From positions 1 to 62,715 of the forward strand of contig CAZFER010000033.1 in assembly GCA_964517495.1 (NCBI GenBank): DNA of 62,715 nucleotides, in the 5' to 3' direction. The notes beneath the pieces are model-generated. The model was not told where the DNA came from, did no database searches, and was given only the letters and a program-made list of their open reading frames with translations. Made by a program: the position numbers and the translations under genes. Position 1 is the first letter of the stretch, and each line of letters begins with the position of its first letter. Shown here in pieces: positions 19,358-26,905 of the stretch. The stretch comes from CAZFER01 sp964517495. Lineage in GTDB: Bacteria; Hinthialibacterota; Hinthialibacteria; Hinthialibacterales; Hinthialibacteraceae.

Positions 19358-19484
19358 TGAATATAACCTCACATCATGTGGTATAGTGTGACCATTGAAA
19401 GCCGGTTCAAGCGTCGTGAGTGAATATCATCATCAGATGAAATGAATAATACAACCGAATCAATGGTACAGTAAAACAGGTATT

Positions 19485-20534
19485 TTAACGAATGAGCTGG
19501 GCTAAAGTCAAATCCACTTGATCGGAATTGTTTGTTTCCATCCGCAAATATTCCGCCGCTGTTTCTGGTGGGACGGGATTGATGTAAAAGCCGGTCCCCC
19601 ACTCGAATCCAGCCACTTGCGTTAGTTTGGGGGTGATTTCCAAATGCCAGTGATAATGGGTATCTGAATCATTGTCACATTGGCATGGAGCCGTATGCAG
19701 CATGTAATTGTAGGGAGGATCTTCGAGAACGTCGCTCATACGTTTAAGGGCAAATCGAAGGATTTCAGCAAATTTGGATAATCCTTTGGTATTCACATCT
19801 TCAAAATGTGATTGATGGTTGGCGGGAAGCAACCACATTTCGAACGGAAAGCGGGAAGCATAGGGAGCGAGGCAGACAAAATCATCGTTGGCGGCAATAA
19901 TTCGAAGGTTTTTATCCAATTCGAATTCAAGGATATCGCAGAACACACATCGTTGATTTTTTTCATAATAGTTCTGGCTGCCCTCAATTTCCTCTTTAAC
20001 ACGTTTGGGAATAACCGGCAAGGCGATTAATTGAGAATGAGGGTGATCCAGCGAAGCCCCGGCTTCTTTGCTGTGGTTTTTAAAAACCATGACATAGCGG
20101 TAGCGTTTATCCCGCTTGATATGAAGAATGCGGTCGCGGTAGGCGCGAAACACTTCTTCAATTTGTTTGAGATCGAAGTCTTTCATGGAGCAATGGTGAA
20201 CGGGGGTTTCGATAATCACTTCATGATTGCCGAATCCGTTCATTTTTTCGTAAATCCCTTCTTTAAAGGATTCGACCTCATTACTCTCTTGCAAGGCAGG
20301 GAATTTATTGGGTACCACTCTTAACCACCAGAAAGATTCATCGCCTTCCTGACCACGGGGGTATTGGAAGGCTAATAATTCATCAGGGGTTTTTTCCTCG
20401 TTCCCAGGGCAGAATGGACAAAAGCCAATGCTTTTCTCTTTTTTTTCCATTATAAAATCAGACGGACGCTTGGCACGTTCAGCGGCGATAATTACCCAGC
20501 GCCCAATTACAGGGTCTTTACGTAATTCTGACAT
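19485..20534 (-). CDS. galT: Galactose-1-phosphate uridylyltransferase
   Basis: GalT exchanges UMP between UDP-glucose and galactose-1-phosphate in the Leloir pathway. The product (about 349 residues) has the starting segment ELRKDPVIGRWVIIA, a CPFC zinc pair, and the HIT-type active site SLDHPHSQLIALP, whose second His is the uridylylated nucleophile. A second zinc/iron region has CDNDSDTHYHWHLEITP. The ATG at 20534 follows a GGAG ribosome site, whereas an in-frame ATG at 20585 adds 17 unrelated residues. The active site reads HPHSQ, which is common in bacterial GalT-like proteins. No galK or galE is adjacent, so its flux partners are elsewhere. Confidence 0.93.
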   Translation of the reverse strand: MSELRKDPVIGRWVIIAAERAKRPSDFIMEKKEKSIGFCPFCPGNEEKTPDELLAFQYPRGQEGDESFWWLRVVPNKFPALQESNEVESFKEGIYEKMNGFGNHEVIIETPVHHCSMKDFDLKQIEEVFRAYRDRILHIKRDKRYRYVMVFKNHSKEAGASLDHPHSQLIALPVIPKRVKEEIEGSQNYYEKNQRCVFCDILEFELDKNLRIIAANDDFVCLAPYASRFPFEMWLLPANHQSHFEDVNTKGLSKFAEILRFALKRMSDVLEDPPYNYMLHTAPCQCDNDSDTHYHWHLEITPKLTQVAGFEWGTGFYINPVPPETAAEYLRMETNNSDQVDLTLAQLIR

Positions 20535-20689
20535 TGATGACTCCAACTCGCATTCAAGAAATTTTCGTTCTGGGAAAATTTGCAATTGTTAAGTTCAATG
20601 GTATGAATGTGCATGTCATAAAATCAATTTGTAACCTGTCAGCCATATAAAGTTTAAAAAGATTAAAAAGTAATGTGGGGTTCCTCTAT

Positions 20690-20806
20690 TCCTTCCCCAA
20701 TGCAATGGAGGAGGTTAAGAGGGGTTAAGGGATAAAACACCACATTCTCTTATCAACCCTTCCCTAGCCCCTTGCAATCGTGGGAGGGGGATGGAACTCC
20801 AAGTGG
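20690..20806. repeat. Palindromic dispersed repeat, copy 2
   Basis: This is homologous to 13551-13673 in the same orientation: TTCCTTCCCCAATGCAATGG at the left, TTATCAACCC in the centre and GGAACTCCAAGTGGC at the right end. It carries the same paired arms. Both copies lie in intergenic gaps beside genes of the same minus-strand group. Confidence 0.7.
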
Positions 20807-20850
20807 CTGATCTTTTTAATAATTTTAAGTCATAACAAATAATGAGGTAA

Positions 20851-21178
20851 CTGTCTACCCCAATATCATTTACTTTAATGGGAGGGCGAGGCTGCTACCG
20901 AACAATCGACGCATCGAACCAAAATCGTGAGGTGGGTCACGTTTTTCGATCCATCAATCACCCGATGGGTTAAATAACGCAACCCATTCTGCTTGCATAA
21001 ACTGCCCCTGAAAATGGTGATGCGTAAAAATAGGAAGAAACCAACATTCGCAAAATCAACAACTTGCGAATGTGGTTCCTCCGGAGCCGTATTAACGTAA
21101 AACGGCTCATCAGGGGATTCGCCCTCCCTATTTAACGATCCAAGATGGTTCAAATCTAATCAGATAGACTGTCTACCC
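20851..21178. mobile_element. MITE-like element with flanking direct repeats
   Basis: The 10-base direct repeat CTGTCTACCC occurs at both ends (20851 and 21169). Just inside lie inverted copies of GGAGGGCGA: forward at about 20880, and reversed within the segment ending near 21128. No transposase is encoded. A 92-codon minus frame here is probably a by-product. Related sequence (GGGAGGGCGAGGC, GGTTACGTTTTTTGA) recurs at 62309-62400 and, in part, at 22625-22663. I infer a non-autonomous element; the target-site duplication reading is tentative. Confidence 0.45.
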
Positions 21179-21248
21179 TGGGAATAAGATCAAGATGATA
21201 AAAAAAGTGTTAACCTCCATAAATAGTTTAGGCGATTAGAATTATTAT

Positions 21249-21569
21249 TCATGCAATGCCTTGCACTTCAATAGTGAGTATTCCCATATTGTGCACGTCT
21301 GAAGTTGAATTTCCAAGTTTCAGTTTTCCCATATAGATACCTACATTTAAGGTGTCATCAGTCGTTACTTCATACTCTGCCACACCGGCTATTGCGTCTG
21401 GTTTGCTGCAGAGAGTATGCCCTTGGTTAATTTGTGTTTCTCCATCATATAACAAGAAATCTACGGAATAGTGTGATAGATCGATGGGACGGCCATTTTC
21501 ATCACGACATAAGAATTGGAATCTTATTCCATGATCCGATTGATTGATCTGAATGTGTTTATTCATCAT
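21249..21569 (-). CDS. Small phage-type beta-sandwich protein (BppU N-terminus-like)
   Basis: The 106-residue protein resembles the Ig-like N-terminal domain found in phage baseplate or tail proteins. It starts HIRFQF-like (DHGIRFQFLCRDENG), continues RPIDLSHYSVDFLLYDG, and ends in a repeated pattern of turn and strand (GIYMGKLKLGNSTS). It is the last gene of the phage-like cluster and its start overlaps the preceding stop codon. It has no signal peptide. The match is at the level of pattern only, so the function is unproven. An attachment or baseplate role is suggested by position and fold. Confidence 0.5.
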   Translation of the reverse strand: MMNKHIQINQSDHGIRFQFLCRDENGRPIDLSHYSVDFLLYDGETQINQGHTLCSKPDAIAGVAEYEVTTDDTLNVGIYMGKLKLGNSTSDVHNMGILTIEVQGIA

Positions 21570-21772
21570 GCTCCTCCATTCAATCCCGCGCCAGGAAAGA
21601 AGGCGTGTATTTTGTGCCTGAGTGGGAGGGTTACAGAAATGAAAATTTTATAGGGTTCAGTTGACAGGGTGTTGGCTGCTTCACCCATTTCAATTCCCAA
21701 GCCGTGGCCAGTGCGTTTCATGATGGGGTTGTCACTATCAAGTGTATGTTTTAGTTGGCTGGTGTTTGTCAT
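21566..21772 (-). CDS. Small hypothetical protein in phage-like cluster
   Basis: This is a 68-residue protein of unknown family, with no membrane segment or motif I recognise (MTNTSQLKHTLDSDNPIMKR at the start). Its stop overlaps the start of the next gene, and it lies 18 bases from the preceding gene's stop, so it is translated in the same run. Its start is preceded by a GGAGG-like ribosome site. It looks real because of this tight packing. Confidence 0.5.
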   Translation of the reverse strand: MTNTSQLKHTLDSDNPIMKRTGHGLGIEMGEAANTLSTEPYKIFISVTLPLRHKIHAFFPGAGLNGGA

Positions 21773-21790
21773 TATATTTTTCCTCCTTTA

Positions 21791-22606
21791 TTACCAATCT
21801 GTATCAGGGCTGCGGTAGAATTGGCCATCGGCGGGTGGGGTGGCGGAACGAATTTCCTTTGAGGCCTTGGTGGCCGAAATGGCGTTTGGATAGTAATAAA
21901 TGCGATAAAATGTCTCCACCGGTGAGGTAAACTGAAGATCATTGGGCGAGGCAATTTGAATTTCCAGATGAGAAGGCCGGTCGGCGGGGACATTTCGTTC
22001 TGGTGTTTCGATGGTGTTTAAAGTATACCACAATCGTGAGCGGGTCAGTTCGCGAGAGACGATGCGCAATTCCTGGGAGACATCATGAATCGCGGATTGA
22101 ATGGCTGCTTTTGAGGCAATTATTTCCTCGGTTACTGAAACCGTAGAATCGCTTACATTTGAGAGGATGGAATTGTAATAAGATAAATAGGTGGATTGGG
22201 TTAGTGGTGTGACACCGTTCAATCCTGATGTTTCCGAAGCGATCGCCGTTAGTGAACTCCCCTCGGGGACAAGGGTGTAGGTTTGGTAAGTGCAGGCGGT
22301 TACACCACCAATGATGCCAGATATTAAAATATCATACTTGCCTGGCGTGTTTCCCGATGTGGAAAATTCACCGGTGGCGACACCTAATCGAACGGTTGCC
22401 ATCGCGCCTGAGGAGATGGTTTGCCCTTCTTTTAGCACTTCATAGGATAAATCGATAGGATTGGTGGGTGCTCCGGTTTCGGCTTCAGCGGCAATGACTA
22501 GAAAGGGGATATTATCACCGGCCTCGAACACACCCAAGTAGGCTTGTCCATAGGTGAGGTTGGCAAAGAAAAAGGTGGTTGAGATTATAATGAGTTGTTT
22601 TATCAT
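21791..22606 (-). CDS. Secreted tail/baseplate-like Ig-domain protein
   Basis: The 271-residue protein has a clear Sec signal peptide (IISTTFFFANLTYG, cleavage before QA). An Ig-like sandwich follows (YLGVFEAGDNIPFLVIAAEAE through TVRLGVATGEFSTSGNTPGKY), the kind seen in virion proteins of marine and soil phages. The region at about residues 140-190 is helical, with SVTEEIIASKAAIQSAIHDV. A short C-terminal strand-rich piece ends the protein. A virion-like protein with a Sec signal peptide is unusual, since phage tails normally assemble in the cytoplasm. The signal peptide is firm, the tail relation moderate. Confidence 0.5.
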   Translation of the reverse strand: MIKQLIIISTTFFFANLTYGQAYLGVFEAGDNIPFLVIAAEAETGAPTNPIDLSYEVLKEGQTISSGAMATVRLGVATGEFSTSGNTPGKYDILISGIIGGVTACTYQTYTLVPEGSSLTAIASETSGLNGVTPLTQSTYLSYYNSILSNVSDSTVSVTEEIIASKAAIQSAIHDVSQELRIVSRELTRSRLWYTLNTIETPERNVPADRPSHLEIQIASPNDLQFTSPVETFYRIYYYPNAISATKASKEIRSATPPADGQFYRSPDTDW

Positions 22607-22624
22607 TTTGATTCTCCTTGAAAA

Positions 22625-22663
22625 GATTTATGTGGAAGCGGCTCGGCGGGAGCCTTGCCCTCC
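22625..22663 (-). repeat. Short copy of the GGGAGGGC-type dispersed repeat
   Basis: The reverse complement reads GGGAGGGCAAGGCTCCCGCC followed by GAGCCGCTTCC. It matches the ends of the element at 20880 and the copy at 62309-62330. It lies in the 135-base gap between two genes of the phage-like cluster. Confidence 0.5.
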
Positions 22664-22741
22664 CTGTTGAGTTCATGATGTTGGGTTCGCCCCAACAACA
22701 TTGGTATTGAATTATGGGTTTTCCAATTTTGCGACAATTGC

Positions 22742-22996
22742 TTATGCGCCGCCGGATAAAACGAATCGCAACAACACGGCAACAATGCTGCCGGTAAGGC
22801 CACCGATGATGGCAGAGACTGCTTTGATTCCAGCAATATCTGAACGGTTCCGGTCCATCTGTTTGTGAATATCGGAAATCGTCTGTTGCACATGGCGCAG
22901 ATTGAAATCAACGCTCTCCAGTTTGGTTTTGATTCGTTCAAGCGAGGTTTTTAGTTCCACATACTCACTGGTATATTTGGTATCCGTTCCATTCAT
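22742..22996 (-). CDS. Coiled-coil, one-TM small protein, holin/XhlA-like
   Basis: The 84-residue protein has an N-terminal amphipathic coiled coil (YVELKTSLERIKTKLESVDF, then HVQQTISDIHKQMDRNRSDI) and one C-terminal membrane helix (AVSAIIGGLTGSIVAVLLRF). This architecture is that of XhlA/holin-like proteins and other small phage membrane proteins. It lies between tail-like genes in the phage-like cluster. No endolysin gene accompanies it in this window. The structure is directly visible, the holin role is inferred. Confidence 0.55.
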   Translation of the reverse strand: MNGTDTKYTSEYVELKTSLERIKTKLESVDFNLRHVQQTISDIHKQMDRNRSDIAGIKAVSAIIGGLTGSIVAVLLRFVLSGGA

Positions 22997-23013
22997 GATC
23001 TGTTTTGTCCTTT

Positions 23014-23856
23014 CTATAGTTGTTGCCAGCCGGAGGAGGTATAAACATATACTCCATCCTGGTTGTCATCGGAGGCATGATCGAAATAGATAATTTGCCC
23101 CTCACTGCCGGGTGGCAATGAGGTATACACCATGAGTTGAATAGGTCCTTTGACGCTCAATAATCCTTCATCGGCGTCCAGGGTCATGGCATCTTCGAGC
23201 AGGTCACTATGCCAGGCGAAATGTTTGTCGGAGTAAAAATCAAAGGTGTTGTTTGAAACAGCGAGCCGATAGAGGGTGCCATACAGCAGAAATTTGTCGC
23301 CCACCGTATCATGAATAAAGGCATAAGCCTGGCTGGATTTAACTTGATTTCCGGCGCTTATGGTGCCTTTTACCATCACATCGCCTTGATCGCCCAGTAT
23401 GACCATTAGTTCCTCAACGGTGTCACTGTGAAACTTGATATTACGATCAGAGGTGATATCCAAATCGAATGGTGACACACTCAGTTTGTAGGTGTTTCCG
23501 TATAAACGCAGTTTATCTCCCAAGCCTTCAGGAAACGCAACCACAGTGGCGGGAATGATCACCCCGCTTGTGGTTCCGCCGAGGGTGGGATCCAGGACAA
23601 TATTAAAGCCGGATCGCAAGATAATGGTTGAGCCATCCTTGAGGATGTTAAAAACACCTTCGTCGAGATAGAGACTTAGTGTGGCTGCCTTTATAGAAGA
23701 TGTTGTGGCTTGAATATCCCCGAAAACATTTCCACCTTCATTTAACAAAAAGGCATCTTCAATTTGCTCTTTGGCGATGGTGGTTTGTGAATAGGAGAAT
23801 GAATGAGCACCAAAGAAAAGACATAAGAGTAATATTGAGATAAGTAGATTTTTCAT
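23014..23856 (-). CDS. Secreted beta-rich protein, tail-fibre-like
   Basis: The 280-residue protein begins with a strong Sec signal peptide (LLISILLLCLFFGAHSFSYS, cleavage before QTT). The rest is a repetitive beta-rich body with two parallel blocks, each with LLYGTLYRL- or LRLYGNTYKL-type strands, then FYSDKHFAWHSD or ITSDRNIKFHSD, then a line such as VMVKGTISAGNQ. This internal duplication looks like a fibre. The C-terminus contains FDHASDDNQDGVYVYTSSGW, a tail-fibre-like ending. It lies between a tail-like gene and a holin-like gene. Signal peptide and duplication are clear, the fibre role is inferred. Confidence 0.55.
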   Translation of the reverse strand: MKNLLISILLLCLFFGAHSFSYSQTTIAKEQIEDAFLLNEGGNVFGDIQATTSSIKAATLSLYLDEGVFNILKDGSTIILRSGFNIVLDPTLGGTTSGVIIPATVVAFPEGLGDKLRLYGNTYKLSVSPFDLDITSDRNIKFHSDTVEELMVILGDQGDVMVKGTISAGNQVKSSQAYAFIHDTVGDKFLLYGTLYRLAVSNNTFDFYSDKHFAWHSDLLEDAMTLDADEGLLSVKGPIQLMVYTSLPPGSEGQIIYFDHASDDNQDGVYVYTSSGWQQL

Positions 23857-23876
23857 AATACGTTCTCTTTTCGTTT

Positions 23877-24680
23877 TTAGATTTCTGATATTTCTTGATC
23901 AATTAGATAGCGGTGCTGAATGTGGTAATGAGTCAGGGGAGGATCAGCAAAGGTATAATGAAGGTGATCTTCATTTTCAACGTAATCAATACCTTTCTCC
24001 AACAGAATGCCATTGAGATAGACATCCAAGGTGGCTGGCCGGTAAAAGTGAGCGGTGGAAAATTCTGTTCGGATGCCATTGGGCGATTCTTCAGGAATGC
24101 GATCCAAAGCATGTTTGTGGGCTTCACCCAGTAACATGGATGGGCGATCGTCGATGATATAGGATTGTTCGCCGTCATCGAATTCCAGGATTTGGATTGC
24201 ACCGATTCGATGAAATATTGTTGCCAATGACAATGATGCCTCTGGACATTCCGGGCTTTGTGGTTCTTCGCTTTCCTGACCTTCGATGATTTGTAAATGG
24301 CCATTTTCGTTCAACACAATTCGGTCAATACGCGGATTTGTTTGGGGAGGCTGAAAGAATCCCCCTTCTGGTAATTGCATAGCCTCTTTCAATCCCGCAA
24401 AGCCGTGGTTAAAGGCTGCCCAACCAGGATTTATTTGGACGGTCATATTCGGTGTTTCAGCTGCAATAACCTTTAAAACCGTTTTATCGTGTTCGCCAAT
24501 AAGCGCACTGTTTCCTTGAGCGAACACTCGTGAGCAAACATGATGGATAACCTCAAAAGCCGCTTCAATATTGCCGTTCCAGCGGTTGAGTTTGCTCGAG
24601 GTCAGCGGTGTTTCTTTGTAGGTGAAAAGCACCGAGGTGTTATGCGTGTTTTCCGGATTATATTTACCATAGTCAGTCAT
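23877..24680 (-). CDS. Putative phage baseplate/tail protein
   Basis: The 267-residue protein has an N-terminal helical segment (TSSKLNRWNGNIEAAFEVIH), then TVLKVIAAETPNMTVQINPGWAAFNHGF, which is like the base of phage tail-fibre attachment proteins. A central region has RIDRIVLNENGHL. The C-terminus has a repeated turn pattern (DVYLNGILLEKGIDYVENED) as in phage tail receptor-binding proteins. Its start overlaps the preceding gene's stop by a few bases. No signal peptide. I am fairly sure it is virion-like, less sure which part. Confidence 0.6.
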   Translation of the reverse strand: MTDYGKYNPENTHNTSVLFTYKETPLTSSKLNRWNGNIEAAFEVIHHVCSRVFAQGNSALIGEHDKTVLKVIAAETPNMTVQINPGWAAFNHGFAGLKEAMQLPEGGFFQPPQTNPRIDRIVLNENGHLQIIEGQESEEPQSPECPEASLSLATIFHRIGAIQILEFDDGEQSYIIDDRPSMLLGEAHKHALDRIPEESPNGIRTEFSTAHFYRPATLDVYLNGILLEKGIDYVENEDHLHYTFADPPLTHYHIQHRYLIDQEISEI

Positions 24681-25656
24681 GGATCACCTCCCCAAGATCA
24701 TGATGGCCGATCTCTTCCAGCACATGGTCTACCTTCTGTACAAACACGGTTTGATTATGGGGCAGGGAATCAGCATTTTTATTTGGTGAGATATCTCCTA
24801 GCGATACACCTCCTTCAACCAGAAAACGGCTTGATAATTGGTGATGGTCATCAGGGGATATAGTCCTGATCCAAAGGCACTCGATACTTTCGTCGAAGTG
24901 TGTGCCCAACTCATCTACAACATGGCGATCAGTAAGGCATCCATTGTGTTTCAGATGTAGTAAAAGATCATCATCAGAGTGGGCGATGAGATACACCATT
25001 TCATCGGTACAGTTTAATTCTCCGCGGGCGAGATAGGTGTTGCGATCCGCCCCTTTGTATACGAGCGAACCTTCTAACACGTCTGCGATATGTTCAATCA
25101 GCCGATAACAGGTTTGGCCGTGGTAGACCACGCCGACTTGGTGTTCACAACGGCCGTTTTCGGCGTGGCAGATTGAACATCGCCAGGTGTTAAAACGCCA
25201 GGACAGGGAAACTTCGCGGTAGATTCCGCCATCGATGTTGAGTAATAAATCCTTGGCGCCTGATGTCTCGCGCAGCCAATAGAACCAGGCGCGCACAAAA
25301 TAAATTGGCTGGTTTTGTTCATCCTGACCATGTTCAATGACGGAGGCTTTATAAAATCGAGCGATAGGCAATGTCTGGCGGTTGTGGCCGGATAGAACGG
25401 ATTGGCCGATGATGCGCTCCGCAATTTCATCCAATGCCGATCGGCTAAAGCGGCAGCCATCGGATTCACAAGGCTGGGTGGAGCAAAGGTACATGCTTCG
25501 CACATAAACCTGATCTGCTCGCAATGGGGTATGTGTCAGTTTGTTGATCAGTGCCATGTCTTGCTCTGAAACAGTGTTTTGTTGGAATTCCGGTTTTGCC
25601 CGGCTTGATATGGTTGTGTGTTTTTGATGTTGGTGTTGAATTGTTAAGTTTTTCAT
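24673..25656 (-). CDS. Prohead-protease-like protein with a Cys/His knuckle
   Basis: The 327-residue protein has a segment typical of phage prohead maturation proteases: FSRSALDEIAERIIGQSVLS, then GHNRQTLPIARFYKA, where the His and Arg lie in the catalytic region. A later block GGIYREVSLSWRFNTWRCSI is followed by a CxxC plus CxH pattern (CSICHAENGRCEH), which may bind zinc, as found in phage head-protease-related proteins. It follows a TAAAGGAGA ribosome site. In a normal head module this gene precedes the capsid gene. Here it comes after the capsid, connector and tail genes. Length is greater than a minimal protease, so the C-terminal half may have another role. Confidence 0.55.
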   Translation of the reverse strand: MKNLTIQHQHQKHTTISSRAKPEFQQNTVSEQDMALINKLTHTPLRADQVYVRSMYLCSTQPCESDGCRFSRSALDEIAERIIGQSVLSGHNRQTLPIARFYKASVIEHGQDEQNQPIYFVRAWFYWLRETSGAKDLLLNIDGGIYREVSLSWRFNTWRCSICHAENGRCEHQVGVVYHGQTCYRLIEHIADVLEGSLVYKGADRNTYLARGELNCTDEMVYLIAHSDDDLLLHLKHNGCLTDRHVVDELGTHFDESIECLWIRTISPDDHHQLSSRFLVEGGVSLGDISPNKNADSLPHNQTVFVQKVDHVLEEIGHHDLGEVIHD

Positions 25657-25668
25657 AAAAATTCTCCT

Positions 25669-26349
25669 TTATACCCATTTGTCCCGGTATTGGATGGTGC
25701 AATGAACTTCGGCGGATGTTGGTTGAGTGCGAATGGTGATGTGATTGGAGCCGGGAAGTAAAACGGGATAGTTTTCATTGATTGCTGAATGAATGGTGTT
25801 TGCATCCAAGGTGGTGGAATAGGTTTCAGAATCGATAATCAGAGTTTGGCCATTCTCGATGGTTTGGTTTAACGAAAACTCTTCTTGCAGCGTTTTCAAT
25901 TGAACGGATTCAATTGTCTCTGTGGGTGTGATGGTTATGAGTGGAGATGTGGCCCAATTACCCAGATTGAAAAGAGAAAACAACGCCTGTCCGTTAAACA
26001 GTTTTTGTTGATGCGTGTGTAAAATGGTCCCATGTTCAAACCGATCGTTGGTCAACACCAGTAAATCAATGAACGCTAATGAATGATCAGGGCTGGGTAC
26101 GATTTGAACATGCCGTTGGCGACCTTTATAAAAACGCCCTTGGTGTAAATACAGCTCGGTTTGCTGCCGGTCGAATGATTCAAGTTCGCCACGGAAATGG
26201 TTGAGAGTATCATCTAACAAGCGAGGATTGTTCGATCGAAGCAATGATTGAATGCGGATTTCCTTGCGCACTTTGCTCTTCGCTTCAATGATAGCGAGGT
26301 GAGTGGTGGTCAAATGATCCGGGAATTGAAACGAACCGATGGCGATCAT
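25669..26349 (-). CDS. Putative phage distal-tail-like protein
   Basis: The 226-residue protein has features of siphovirus distal-tail (Dit) or tail-component proteins. The N-terminal half alternates helices and strands (LLDDTLNHFRGELESFDRQQ, then LYLHQGRFYKGRQRHVQIV). The C-terminal half is a jelly-roll-like region ending LLPGSNHITIRTQP, a Dit-type turn, and EVHCTIQYRDKWV. It overlaps the stop of the connector-like gene by a few bases. The fit is by pattern and position. Confidence 0.5.
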   Translation of the reverse strand: MIAIGSFQFPDHLTTTHLAIIEAKSKVRKEIRIQSLLRSNNPRLLDDTLNHFRGELESFDRQQTELYLHQGRFYKGRQRHVQIVPSPDHSLAFIDLLVLTNDRFEHGTILHTHQQKLFNGQALFSLFNLGNWATSPLITITPTETIESVQLKTLQEEFSLNQTIENGQTLIIDSETYSTTLDANTIHSAINENYPVLLPGSNHITIRTQPTSAEVHCTIQYRDKWV

Positions 26350-26741
26350 AGCGTCCTCCCTTTTACCAGGATTAAGGGCAGTGGTTTTGCAATATCGATA
26401 TGGGGATGCAAGGCGGCCCAGGCTTCGGTTTTTAATTCATCCGCCAATTCCTGAAATGTGCGTGGCCGTGTGCGGTTGTCGACGTGTATGCCGGATACCC
26501 GGATATCACCGCTCTCAATGGCGGATGAAACCGCCATTCCATGGAATAGATGAGATAACGTTAAAAGCACTTCCGCCCGTTTGATATCCGCAGTCGGGGT
26601 GGATTCATCGGTTAATATGGTGTCTTCAATAATTTCGCTATGCGCCAATTGCAGGCATTTGCGCAAGCGTTCCGAGGGAATCTCCTCAAAGTTATTCAAA
26701 AAGGATTGCGCTCGAATTTCACTTTCATTTACGAATGGCAT
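26346..26741 (-). CDS. Putative head-tail connector protein
   Basis: This small, mostly helical protein (about 131 residues) starts at the ATG at 26741, which follows a strong AAAGGAG ribosome site. An upstream in-frame ATG at 26765 lacks one. Its helices and internal segment (RLRKCLQLAHSEIIEDTILT, then IKRAEVLLTLSHLFHGMAV) fit the phage gp6/connector class. It sits directly between capsid and distal-tail-like genes, the expected location of a connector. Sequence-level proof is weak. Confidence 0.5.
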   Translation of the reverse strand: MPFVNESEIRAQSFLNNFEEIPSERLRKCLQLAHSEIIEDTILTDESTPTADIKRAEVLLTLSHLFHGMAVSSAIESGDIRVSGIHVDNRTRPRTFQELADELKTEAWAALHPHIDIAKPLPLILVKGRTL

Positions 26742-26780
26742 AATATTCTCCTTTGGCTTTATCATGGAGGGTGGAGGAGG

Positions 26781-26817
26781 GGGGTAGACACATTGGTCTC
26801 CCCCTACCGAATAGGGG
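26781..26817 (-). other. Overlapping hairpins in the capsid-connector gap
   Basis: GGGGTAGAC pairs with GTCTCCCCC (26781-26804, one mismatch). A second hairpin, CCCCTA / TAGGGG, with loop CCGAA (26801-26817), shares bases with it, so the two are mutually exclusive. They lie between the capsid stop and the connector start on the transcript. They could terminate or limit read-through after the highly expressed capsid gene. Confidence 0.4.
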
Positions 26818-26905
26818 TAATCATGGGGAATTACTTTATGTAATAACCCATATATTCAGATCTGTTACCGCGATATTCTCTCCACCCTCTACAGTTCCAT
26901 GTTGC

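Noticed and set aside
20875..21153. Minus-strand 92-codon frame as a gene
   Set aside because: It coincides with the MITE-like element and its ends are made of repeat sequence.
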